Assembly (NCBI GenBank): GCA_934675165.1
Contig: CAKUPP010000007.1
Span: 1-50,318 of the forward strand
Length of the DNA: 50,318 nt
Source: an uncultured Eubacteriales bacterium
Lineage (GTDB): Bacteria; Bacillota; Clostridia; Oscillospirales; Acutalibacteraceae
Direction: 5' to 3'
Positions 43,625-50,318 of the stretch are shown in pieces; positions within the stretch are counted from its first letter, which is position 1; each line of letters begins with the position of its first letter. A program made the translations under genes and the position numbers. Under the pieces are notes generated by a model. The model worked only from the letters and a program-made list of their open reading frames with translations, was not told the DNA's origin and did not search any database.

Positions 43625-44209
43625 ATGAAAACAATAGTGGTGGCTTCTGGTAACGAAGGTAAAGTGAAACAAATTAAATCATTTTTAGCATCTTACGATG
43701 TAAAAAGTATGAAAGATTTCAAAATAAATGATCCTGTAGAAAACGGTATTACATATGCTCAAAACGCTCTTATAAAAGCAAGAAATGTATTTGAAAAATG
43801 TAAAATTCCAACGCTCGCAGACGATTCTGGGTTTGAAATTGAAGCACTCAATGGTTTTCCGGGGCTTGTTTCTGGAAGATTTGCAGATGCGTGTGGAGGT
43901 TACGAAAAAACTTTTTCAATACTAAATGAATGTTTAACAGAAAACAAAAATGCAAGGTTTTGCACTGTGGTAGCGTTTGTTTTTGAAAAAGATGGTAAAA
44001 TGCATGAAAAAGTTTTTGAAGGCTCTATAAATGGGAAATTTGTTTATCCTCCAAAGGGGGACAATGGTTTTGGGTATTGTCCATGTTTTATGCCAGATGG
44101 ATATAATGAAACTTTTGCTCAAATACCAGATCAAGTAAGAGAGGAAATAAATCACAGATCAATAGCTTTGAGAAAGTTTGCTGATTTTATGAGAGATTTT
44201 AGCTTTTAA
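43625..44209 (+). CDS. rdgB: XTP/dITP diphosphatase
   Basis: 194 residues of the HAM1/RdgB family that removes ITP, XTP and their deoxy forms from the nucleotide pool. VASGNEGKVKQI, LADDSGFEIEALNGFPG, NGFGYCPCF and NHRSIALRKF are the family motifs. ATG 43625 follows TTGGAGG. Followed 15 bp later by the ABC-F gene. Confidence 0.95.
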   Translation: MKTIVVASGNEGKVKQIKSFLASYDVKSMKDFKINDPVENGITYAQNALIKARNVFEKCKIPTLADDSGFEIEALNGFPGLVSGRFADACGGYEKTFSILNECLTENKNARFCTVVAFVFEKDGKMHEKVFEGSINGKFVYPPKGDNGFGYCPCFMPDGYNETFAQIPDQVREEINHRSIALRKFADFMRDFSF

Positions 44210-44224
44210 TAAGAGGGTATTTTG

Positions 44225-45766
44225 ATGGGTTTAATAGAAGTAATAAATATTTCTCATTCATTTGGAGATAAAGTTTTGTATAAAAATGCTTCGTTTGAAC
44301 TTTTTAAAGGTGAGCACATGGGTATAGTTGGTGAAAACGGAGCAGGGAAGACAACGCTTTTAAATTCTTTGGCTGGAGAAATTATTCCTGATTTTGGCGA
44401 AATAAGAATTCAAAAAGGAATCAAACTAGGATATTTAGATCAGCACGCTAAAATAAATGGAAATGTAGTAGTTTTTGATTATTTAAAAAGTGCTTTCAAT
44501 GACTTATATAAAATAAATTCGGAACTTGAAAAAATTTATGAAGAGATGTCATTTGTTAGTGACGAAGAAATAATGAATAAAGCTTCAGATTATCAAAGTG
44601 TGCTTTTGAACAGAGGATTTTACGAAATTGAAAGCAATGTTATGAAAGTTGCAGATGGCCTTGGTATTACATCTATAGGTATTGATAAAAAAATGGAGAC
44701 TTTGAGTGGTGGTCAAAGAGCGAAAATAATACTTGCGAAACTTTTGTTAGAAAATCCAGATGTGCTTCTTTTTGATGAGCCCACAAATTTTTTGGATAAA
44801 AGTCATATTCAGTGGCTTACAGAATATTTAAAAAATTTAAAAAATGCATTCGTGGTTATATCGCATGATTATGATTTTTTAAATAAAATAACAACCTGTA
44901 TATGTGATATAGAATTTGGAAATATAAAAAAGTACAGTGGAAATTTTTCTAAATACAAAAATAGTAAAAAGTTAAACCAGTTAAGTTACGAAAGGGAATT
45001 TAAAGCACAGCAAAAAGAAATAAATAAATTAGAAATGTATATTCAGAAAAATATAGTAAGAGCATCAACTTCAAAACAAGCAAAAAGTCGGCAAAAAAAG
45101 TTGGATAAGATTGAGAGACTATCTCCTCCAAAAAAATCTGCAAAACCTAGTTTTGAGTTTAAGTCTTTGCCAATAAGTACTGGTAAGGCTATGGTAATAA
45201 AAGACTTAGAAGTTGGATATGATAAAAAAATAATTCTTCCAAGAATAAATTTAGAAATTTTAAATGGTCAAAAAATAGCTATAACAGGATTTAATGGTAT
45301 AGGAAAATCTACTCTTTTGAAAACAATGTTGGGTATAATTCCTCCCATAAAGGGTTATGTTTGGGCATTTGAAACAACTAGTATAGGATATTTTGAACAA
45401 GAGTTGCAGTGGGAGAACGATCTGCTTAGTCCTTTGGATATAATACGAGAAAAATTTCCAAAACTTTCTCAAAAAGAAGCTCGAGGGTGCCTTGCGCGGT
45501 GCGCAGTCAGAGAAAAAGAAGTTTTGGAGCCAATTAAAACTCTTAGTGGTGGGGAACAAGCTAAAGTTAAACTTTGCAAATTAATGCTTACTCCGTGTAA
45601 TTTTTTGATTTTGGATGAACCTACAAATCATTTGGACGTTGTTTCAAAAAAAGTTTTAAAGGAGCAGTTGCAAAAATGGGAAGGAACTTTGATATTGGTA
45701 TCTCATGAACAATCGTTTTATGATGGAGTTTGCAACAATATTTTAGATATTGAAAAACTAATTTAA
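44225..45766 (+). CDS. ABC-F family ATPase (ribosome-associated)
   Basis: 513 residues from ATG 44225, 7 nt after AAGAGGG; TTG 44222 adds one residue only. Two nucleotide-binding domains in one chain without membrane segments: Walker A GENGAGKTTLL and GFNGIGKSTLL, signatures LSGGQRAKI and LSGGEQAKV, Walker B LLFDEPTNFLD and LILDEPTNHLD. The linker is charged and helical (KQAKSRQKKLDKIERL), as in translation factors such as YkpA/Uup-type. Acts on the ribosome; could include antibiotic-protection types, but the short linker gives no reason to prefer this. Confidence 0.92.
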   Translation: MGLIEVINISHSFGDKVLYKNASFELFKGEHMGIVGENGAGKTTLLNSLAGEIIPDFGEIRIQKGIKLGYLDQHAKINGNVVVFDYLKSAFNDLYKINSELEKIYEEMSFVSDEEIMNKASDYQSVLLNRGFYEIESNVMKVADGLGITSIGIDKKMETLSGGQRAKIILAKLLLENPDVLLFDEPTNFLDKSHIQWLTEYLKNLKNAFVVISHDYDFLNKITTCICDIEFGNIKKYSGNFSKYKNSKKLNQLSYEREFKAQQKEINKLEMYIQKNIVRASTSKQAKSRQKKLDKIERLSPPKKSAKPSFEFKSLPISTGKAMVIKDLEVGYDKKIILPRINLEILNGQKIAITGFNGIGKSTLLKTMLGIIPPIKGYVWAFETTSIGYFEQELQWENDLLSPLDIIREKFPKLSQKEARGCLARCAVREKEVLEPIKTLSGGEQAKVKLCKLMLTPCNFLILDEPTNHLDVVSKKVLKEQLQKWEGTLILVSHEQSFYDGVCNNILDIEKLI

Positions 45767-45779
45767 TGATTTTAAGATT

Positions 45780-45806
45780 AAGGGCTGTAAGAAACGGTCC
45801 TTTTTT
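45780..45806 (+). terminator. Terminator after the ABC-F gene
   Basis: Arms AAGGGCTGT (45780-45788) and ACGGTCCTT (45794-45802), 9 pairs including two G-U, loop AAGAA, T-run to 45806. Confidence 0.75.
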
Positions 45807-45888
45807 ATGTATAAAAAAATAGTGTAACCGTTGTGTGACTTAATAAAAATTTTAGTTATGTAAGTACAAAGAAATAGACATAAAAAAT

Positions 45889-45916
45889 TTGACAGTTACA
45901 TTTAAATGTGTATAAT
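45889..45916 (+). promoter_or_regulatory. Promoter of paralogue 1
   Basis: TTGACA (45889-45894), 16-bp spacer, TATAAT (45911-45916). Perfect boxes; 64 bp before ATG 45980. The same arrangement with a 16-bp spacer precedes paralogue 2. Confidence 0.82.
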
Positions 45917-45979
45917 TTGTATTATAACTATATATTTTATAAAAAATATAATATATTTTTATAAGAAAGGACGATGATT

Positions 45980-47602
45980 ATGGGCATATTTAAAAGCGGA
46001 TTAAGTCGTTTAAAGGGTAAAAAAAGCGATGCAGAAATTTTAGGTAAAACTTTTGAAGCTTTTGCAACTATCGTTGAAAATAATGCTAAAAAAACATATA
46101 AGAAGCCAGAGACACTTGCGAAAGCCTTAAAAAGGAATAAAGTAATAGAAAAATATTACTTAAAAAACACAAAAACCTCAAAAAAATTTTCTATTGCAGG
46201 AGTATTTATAACTGCATTTATAAATAAGCTTAACAGCATAGGGCTTGAAGAAAAAAAAATGAGCGAGGATGACTATGAAGGCTTGTGTAATGTGTTTTTG
46301 GTAGACCATAATAAAATTTCAGGCAAAAATATAGCAAATAATTTTAAAAAGGTTGATAGTGGTAATGTAGCAGGAATTGAAAATTTAACAATAAAGAGCG
46401 CAATATCTGATTACTTTGATAAAATTAGTGAAAATTATAAAAATGTGAATGATGAAGATGAAAAAACACTTAGTAAGATTAAAGCCGATGCAAGTAATAT
46501 GAATGCAAAGTTGAAAAAAAATTATGCTACGTGGGTGAGTAGTGTTCTAACTTATAAAGAAGCATGTGAGGGTATTGCAAAATTACTTAAAGCTATATAT
46601 CATAGGTGGGTTTTATCAGAACTTGAGATGCAACCTGAACAAAAAAAGAAAGAAGTAGAACAACCAAAAAAGAAAAACGCAGGAGTAATTAGCAAGTTTA
46701 TGTCTACGCTGACCACGACAAAACCAACTGTTATAAAAAGTTTAAATGACTTTAAAAAAGCAAAAGGTGCAAAAAACATTAAAATTAGCGAAGAAATAGA
46801 TAAAATACCCGAAAAAGCTTTTTGCGAATGCAAAAATTTAGTAGAAATATCCATTCCGAAAAATGTTACCGAGATAGGGGATTATGCTTTTGCTGGATGT
46901 GAAAATTTGGTGAAAATAGCTATTCCAGAAAGCGTTACGGAGATAGGGTCGGATGCTTTTGAGAATTGTAAAAGTTTGGTAGAAATAACCATTCTAGCAA
47001 ACGTTACGGCAATAAGTTGGGGTGTTTTCAGTGGATGTGAAAGTTTGGTAAAAATAACCATTCCAGAAAGCGTTAAGATAATAGGACCTTTTGTTTTTTC
47101 CAATTGTAGAAGTTTAACAAAAATAACTATTCCAGAAAGCGTTACGGAGATAGGGTTGGGTGCTTTCAGTGGATGTGAAAGTTTGGTAGAAATAACCATT
47201 CCAGAAAGCGTTACGAAGATAGGGATGAGTGCTTTCAATGGATGTGAAAATTTGACAAAAATAACCATTCCAGAAAGCGTTACGGAGATAGGGATGAGTG
47301 CTTTTGAGAATTGTAAAAGTTTGGTAGAAATAACCATTCCAGAAAGCGTTACGAAGATAGGGATGAGTGCTTTCAATGGATGTGAAAATTTGACAAAAAT
47401 AACCATTCCAGAAAGCGTTACGGAGATAGGGATGAGTGCTTTTGAGAATTGTAAAAGTTTGGTAGAAATAACCATTCCAGAAAGCGTTACGAAGATAGGG
47501 ATGAGTGCTTTCAGTAGATGTAACAAATTAACTACTATTAACTTTAAAGACGAAAAGTATAATAGTGTTGAAGATTTTCTAAAAGAGTTTAATCAAGCGT
47601 AA
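45980..47602 (+). CDS. Tail-swapping family, paralogue 1: shared N-domain plus BspA-like leucine-rich repeats
   Basis: 540 residues from ATG 45980 (ATG 45974 is in frame; 45980 matches the start and site spacing of its two paralogues). Residues 1-215 form a helical domain shared with the genes at 48026 and 49493, best conserved at KKSDA, YYLKNTKTSKKFSIAG, FITAFINKLN, YFDKISENYKNV, DASNM and SVLTYKEACEGI. I know no family for it. A Lys-rich linker follows, then about eleven LRR_5 repeats of 23 residues (LVEITIPESVTEIGMSAFENC) from about residue 264 to 520. BspA-like LRRs are common in surface or effector proteins of host-associated bacteria and in trichomonads. No signal peptide or anchor is seen, so export, if any, is by an unknown route. 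Confidence 0.8.
   Translation: MGIFKSGLSRLKGKKSDAEILGKTFEAFATIVENNAKKTYKKPETLAKALKRNKVIEKYYLKNTKTSKKFSIAGVFITAFINKLNSIGLEEKKMSEDDYEGLCNVFLVDHNKISGKNIANNFKKVDSGNVAGIENLTIKSAISDYFDKISENYKNVNDEDEKTLSKIKADASNMNAKLKKNYATWVSSVLTYKEACEGIAKLLKAIYHRWVLSELEMQPEQKKKEVEQPKKKNAGVISKFMSTLTTTKPTVIKSLNDFKKAKGAKNIKISEEIDKIPEKAFCECKNLVEISIPKNVTEIGDYAFAGCENLVKIAIPESVTEIGSDAFENCKSLVEITILANVTAISWGVFSGCESLVKITIPESVKIIGPFVFSNCRSLTKITIPESVTEIGLGAFSGCESLVEITIPESVTKIGMSAFNGCENLTKITIPESVTEIGMSAFENCKSLVEITIPESVTKIGMSAFNGCENLTKITIPESVTEIGMSAFENCKSLVEITIPESVTKIGMSAFSRCNKLTTINFKDEKYNSVEDFLKEFNQA
47181..47456 (+). repeat. 138-bp tandem duplication inside the LRR region
   Basis: Two successive 138-bp units (47181-47318 and 47319-47456) are nearly or fully identical and a third begins at 47457. 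Each encodes two 23-residue LRRs (46 residues), in phase with the reading frame. Identity at the DNA level indicates recent expansion by unequal recombination or slippage. Confidence 0.88.
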
Positions 47603-47714
47603 TGTTTTTAACGGTTACTTAAGTTAGACTCAGTTACATTTAGTGAATATAATGAAGGTGTATATGTAAAAATTTGAATTGAATTTTTACTTTAAATTTA
47701 AATAAATAAATTTT

Positions 47715-47765
47715 AAATCAGCAACACTGTGGACAAAACATAAGTTTTTAGTGCTGCTGATTTTT
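47715..47765 (+). terminator. Large hairpin after paralogue 1 with conserved loop
   Basis: Arms AAATCAGCAACACT (47715-47728) and AGTGCTGCTGATTT (47750-47763), 13 of 14 pairs, followed by TTTTG. The 21-nt loop contains AAAACATAAGTTTTT, nearly the same as the loop of the hairpin at 49392-49442 (AAAACATAAACTTTT). Likely terminator of paralogue 1. Confidence 0.7.
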
Positions 47766-47929
47766 GTTTAAGAATTTATTGATGTAAACTGAATATGATA
47801 GCGAAATAAAAAATTTTGTTATTTGAATTTAATTAATAATTTAAAAGTGGCCAAAATACATTTTGCTGTTATGTTTATATAATTTTTATATGATTGTTTG
47901 TAAAAACTAAAAAAAGTGCACAAAATAGA

Positions 47930-47957
47930 TTGACAAATGAAACTAAATAAATATAAT
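47930..47957 (+). promoter_or_regulatory. Promoter of paralogue 2
   Basis: TTGACA (47930-47935), 16-bp spacer, TATAAT (47952-47957), 68 bp before ATG 48026. Same geometry as the promoter of paralogue 1. Confidence 0.82.
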
Positions 47958-48025
47958 TTATATTATAGTGTATGTTTATTAATTTGCAGAAAATTATAAT
48001 TTGTTTTTGTGAAAGGGTGATAATT

Positions 48026-49228
48026 ATGAATATATTTAAAAAGAGGTTAGGTCTTTTGAAAGATAAAAAAAGCGATGCTAAAAAATTAGGTGACGCTTTT
48101 AGTGAGATTGCAGAAAAAGTTGGGACAGAAGGTTATGAAACACCGCAAAGCCTTGCCTTAATGTTAAAAAAGGATCCTATAATAGAACAATATTACTTAA
48201 AAAATACAAAAACTTCAAAAAAATTTTCTATTGCAGGAGCATTTATAACTGCATTTATAAACAAACTTAACACGATAAATTTTAAATACGGACAAATATT
48301 TGTACGTGATTATGAATATTTGTGTGAGCTGTTTCTTGTAGATTCGATAGAACGTAATCGTAATAATAAAGTTAATTCAATGGTTAAAGGGTTTAAAGAG
48401 ATAGATACTGGTAATGTAACAGCAGGGATTAAGAATTCAAATGTGCGGGGCGCAATATTTAATTACTTTGATAAAATTAGTGAAAATTATAAAAACGTGG
48501 ACGATGAAGATAAAAAAACATTTGGCGAAGGTAAGATTAACGCTGATGCAAGTAATATAGGCAAAAAATTGAAAAATAGTCATTTTACGTTGGTAAGAAG
48601 CGTTTTGACTTACAAAGAAGCATGTGATGGTATTGTTGAACTTTTGAACGCTATAAAAGCAAAGTGGTTAGATTATAAAAATCCACGAGAAAAGGTATTG
48701 AGACGCACGGAGTCAATGCCTGATTTAACAGGGGAGGCAAAATTAAAAGATAAGGTATTGAGGCGCACGTGGTCAACGTCTAATTTAACAGAACTGTCAA
48801 AATTGAACGATGACATAAAAATTGATTTTAATAAATTACGCGAAGAATCAGGTAAATCACCTTTAACACAAGATGCCAGTGACGAAAAACCTGTAACTCC
48901 TTCAGAGCACGGTGACAAATTACCTGAAAAATCTTCAACTTCTAAAAAATCAAAGGGTAGACGTAAGTTTATCTCTAAGTTTAATGTTATTAAAAGGACT
49001 AAAAATGGATCTGATAAATCGAAACATGATTCTGATTCGAGTGAAAAAATTTCAAAAAATTCAAAAAAAAGATATGATAATTCTTCAGTGCAGCCGGGTC
49101 GAGCAGTTTGTGCTGGTCACGAAGAATATGAGGAAAAATACAAATCGGTGCAAGACAGGTTGACTAGGAAAAGGAGTAAATCGAAAGAAAAACAATTAGA
49201 TGATAATTCAACAGATAGCTCAAAATAA
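48026..49228 (+). CDS. Tail-swapping family, paralogue 2: shared N-domain plus basic Ser/Lys-rich tail
   Basis: 400 residues from ATG 48026, 8 nt after AAAGGG; the open frame extends 18 codons upstream but without a site. Residues 1-215 are clearly homologous to paralogue 1 (YYLKNTKTSKKFSIAG, FITAFINKLN, YFDKISENYKNV, SVLTYKEACDGI). The C-terminal half has no LRRs. It starts with two 20-residue repeats (KVLRRTESMPDLTGEAKLKD and KVLRRTWSTSNLTELSKLND), then a long Lys/Ser/Asp-rich, probably disordered tail with basic patches (SKKSKGRRKF, KRSKSKEKQ). No signal peptide. Function unknown; the tail could bind nucleic acid or a charged partner. Confidence 0.78.
   Translation: MNIFKKRLGLLKDKKSDAKKLGDAFSEIAEKVGTEGYETPQSLALMLKKDPIIEQYYLKNTKTSKKFSIAGAFITAFINKLNTINFKYGQIFVRDYEYLCELFLVDSIERNRNNKVNSMVKGFKEIDTGNVTAGIKNSNVRGAIFNYFDKISENYKNVDDEDKKTFGEGKINADASNIGKKLKNSHFTLVRSVLTYKEACDGIVELLNAIKAKWLDYKNPREKVLRRTESMPDLTGEAKLKDKVLRRTWSTSNLTELSKLNDDIKIDFNKLREESGKSPLTQDASDEKPVTPSEHGDKLPEKSSTSKKSKGRRKFISKFNVIKRTKNGSDKSKHDSDSSEKISKNSKKRYDNSSVQPGRAVCAGHEEYEEKYKSVQDRLTRKRSKSKEKQLDDNSTDSSK
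48692..48811 (+). repeat. Two 60-bp repeats in paralogue 2
   Basis: Units 48692-48751 and 48752-48811 encode 20 residues each with the pattern K-V-L-R-R-T-x-S-x3-L-T-x4-K-L-x-D. DNA identity is high at the start of each unit and falls later, so the duplication is older than that in the LRR region of paralogue 1. Confidence 0.8.
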
Positions 49229-49391
49229 AATCAGTCGCTATAAAAATTTAAGTGATTTGAAAAAATAGATTTAGAAACCGCAATAATTTCAGCTCCTATA
49301 AATTGAATTCAATTGTATTTAGCAATCATAATAAAAATATGTGTAAAGATTTAGCATTGAATTCTTATTTTAAACTTAAATAATGGCTTTT

Positions 49392-49442
49392 GAAGCAACA
49401 GCATATTATGGTTAAAACATAAACTTTTATTGCTGTTGCTTC
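49392..49442 (+). promoter_or_regulatory. Large hairpin before paralogue 3 with conserved loop
   Basis: Perfect 12-bp arms GAAGCAACAGCA (49392-49403) and TGCTGTTGCTTC (49431-49442) around a 27-nt loop with AAAACATAAACTTTT. Stem sequence differs from the hairpin at 47715 while pairing and loop are kept. No T-run follows, and it lies only 50 bp before ATG 49493, so it may act as a leader element for paralogue 3 as well as, or in place of, a terminator for paralogue 2. Confidence 0.6.
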
Positions 49443-49492
49443 TGCGTTATTAAGTGATTTATAGAACATATTTTTGTGAAAGGGTGATAATT

Positions 49493-50318
49493 ATGAATAT
49501 ATTTAAAGAAGGGCTAAGTTTTTTAAAAGGTAAAAAAAGCGACGCTAAAAAATTGGGTGACACTTTTAGTAAGATTGCAAAAAAAGTTGGAACAGAAGGT
49601 TGTGAAACACCACAGGCTCTTGCTGAAGGGTTAAGAACTAATCCTGTAATAAAAGAGTATTACTTGAAAAATATTAAGGTTTTAAAAAAATTCTCCATTG
49701 CAGGAGCGTTCATAACTACGTTTATAAATATGCTTAACGAAATAGAACTTAAAGATGGAGAAATGCCTCCAAATAAATATAGAGAATTGTGTAAATTGTT
49801 TCTCTTAGATTCGAAAGAAAAAAACATGGCTACTCAAATGGTTCAAGAATTTAAAAAAGTGGATAACGGGGAAATAGGAAAAGTTAAAACGAAACCACTA
49901 AATACTACTATTAGCGATTATTATAAAAAAGTGAATTATGAGGATAACAAAAAATTTGGCAAAGATATTAAAAATTATGCAAGCAATATGGAAAAAGAAT
50001 GGGATAAAGGTCATGTTACGTTGGTAAGAAGTGTTTTGACTTACAAAGATGCATGTGAAGGTATCGCAGATTTACTTGATGCTATATCTAATAAATGGGG
50101 TCAGAAGGAAGTAGGTGTTGGCGGTGAGAACGAAGGTGCTAATGGTAAGAAAGTAGGTGATGATGGCAAGAAAGCAGGTGTTGTTGTAGAGGAAGTAGGT
50201 GCTGATGATAAGGAAGTAGATGCTGATGATAAGGAAGTAGGTGCTGATGATAAGGAAGTAGGTGCTGATGATAAGGAAGTAGGTGCTGATGATAAGGAAG
50301 TAGGTGCTGATGATAAGG
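49493..50318 (+). CDS. Tail-swapping family, paralogue 3: shared N-domain plus acidic heptad repeats (3' end outside window)
   Basis: 275 codons visible with no stop. ATG 49493 follows AAAGGGTGATAATT, the same ribosome binding site as paralogue 2. Residues 1-205 match the shared domain (MNIFKEGLSFLKGKKSDAKK, FSIAGAFITTFINMLN, SVLTYKDACEGIADLL). The tail is Gly/Lys/Val/Glu-rich and then enters tandem seven-residue repeats E-V-G-A-D-D-K. Acidic and low-complexity, unlike the basic tail of paralogue 2 or the LRRs of paralogue 1. No promoter is visible in the 50 bp between hairpin and start. Confidence 0.78.
   Translation, partial: MNIFKEGLSFLKGKKSDAKKLGDTFSKIAKKVGTEGCETPQALAEGLRTNPVIKEYYLKNIKVLKKFSIAGAFITTFINMLNEIELKDGEMPPNKYRELCKLFLLDSKEKNMATQMVQEFKKVDNGEIGKVKTKPLNTTISDYYKKVNYEDNKKFGKDIKNYASNMEKEWDKGHVTLVRSVLTYKDACEGIADLLDAISNKWGQKEVGVGGENEGANGKKVGDDGKKAGVVVEEVGADDKEVDADDKEVGADDKEVGADDKEVGADDKEVGADDK
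50192..50318 (+). repeat. 21-bp tandem repeats encoding E-V-G-A-D-D-K, running off the window
   Basis: Six units of GAAGTAGGTGCTGATGATAAG from 50192 to 50317 and the beginning of a seventh; the second unit has one change (G to A, giving V-D in place of V-G). Unit length is a multiple of three, so copy-number changes keep the frame. The array continues beyond the window edge. Confidence 0.9.

Larger units (their letters stand above)
47603..48025. other. 423-bp intergenic region between paralogues 1 and 2
   Basis: Contains the hairpin at 47715-47765 and the promoter at 47930-47957. The part around 47635-47715 resembles 49315-49391 before paralogue 3 (shared blocks like ATTTAG, TGTAAA, TTGAATT, TTTAAA in the same order), so genes and spacers were duplicated together. 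No gene seen. Confidence 0.6.

Noticed and set aside
46882..47526. 214-codon open frame on the minus strand opposite the LRR region
   Set aside because: It is the reverse image of a repeated sequence, has repeats at the same period, no ribosome binding site and no family pattern; an artefact of the plus-strand repeats.
50192..50318. CRISPR-like array
   Set aside because: Units are contiguous 21-bp coding repeats without spacers, in frame with the upstream gene.
1..50318. tRNA, rRNA, prophage structural genes or integrase/attachment sites
   Set aside because: None recognised by eye on either strand; a tRNA scan would be needed to exclude tRNAs fully.

Overview
The window is AT-rich, densely coded DNA from a Clostridia-type low-GC Gram-positive bacterium. 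Evidence: strong AAGGAGG-type ribosome binding sites, many GTG/TTG starts, the sporulation genes spoIIID, yabP and yabQ, the yabP-yabQ-divIC-yabR order, rlmN-PP2C-PASTA kinase, cmk-plsC-ispH, and an LL-diaminopimelate aminotransferase (DapL) route to diaminopimelate. BspA-like leucine-rich repeats and a lineage-specific family of soluble paralogues suggest a host-associated (gut or symbiotic) lifestyle; that part is inference. No rRNA, tRNA or CRISPR array was seen.

Layout. 1-753: 3' part of an Rpn/PD-(D/E)XK transposase-nuclease. 1177-7428: metK followed by a peptide-modification cluster: HExxH peptidase, radical SAM/SPASM enzyme, four tiny Cys-rich precursor-like peptides that existing gene calls easily miss, a hairpin, a secreted GIN-like beta protein and an ABC exporter. 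7682-10565: spoIIID, a surface protein on the minus strand, an MscS channel and a DUF4364 protein. 10780-16713: rlmN, PP2C phosphatase, PASTA kinase, murA, walJ. 16710-19827 (minus): a GT2 glycosyltransferase between two flippase-like membrane proteins. 20018-25010: second murA, divIB, a PF06838 lyase, yabP, yabQ, divIC, S1 protein. 25306-32696: dapF-pyrG-dapL-recA-recX-pgsA-cysS. 32735-36692: potABCD polyamine transporter. 36742-39097: cmk-plsC-ispH and a 57-residue peptide with a double-glycine-type leader. 39098-45766: M24 peptidase (minus), ThiT, an amidase, an orphan Lys-rich protein, rdgB and an ABC-F ATPase. 45980-50318: three tandem paralogues with a common N-terminal domain of about 210 residues and three unrelated C-terminal tails (LRR, basic/Ser-rich, acidic heptad); the last runs off the window.

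Most worth a second look: (i) the Cys-rich peptide/radical SAM cluster, which resembles the clostridial Clo7bot peptide class but has four strongly divergent precursors and a GIN-like companion; (ii) the three-member tail-swapping paralogue family with duplicated hairpins that keep a common loop sequence; (iii) three genes (PF06838 lyase, divIC, thiT) whose only well-placed start is an ATT codon 7-8 nt after a good Shine-Dalgarno; (iv) the double-glycine peptide after ispH. Several starts were moved from the longest open frame to the codon that sits correctly behind a ribosome binding site; this is stated per gene.
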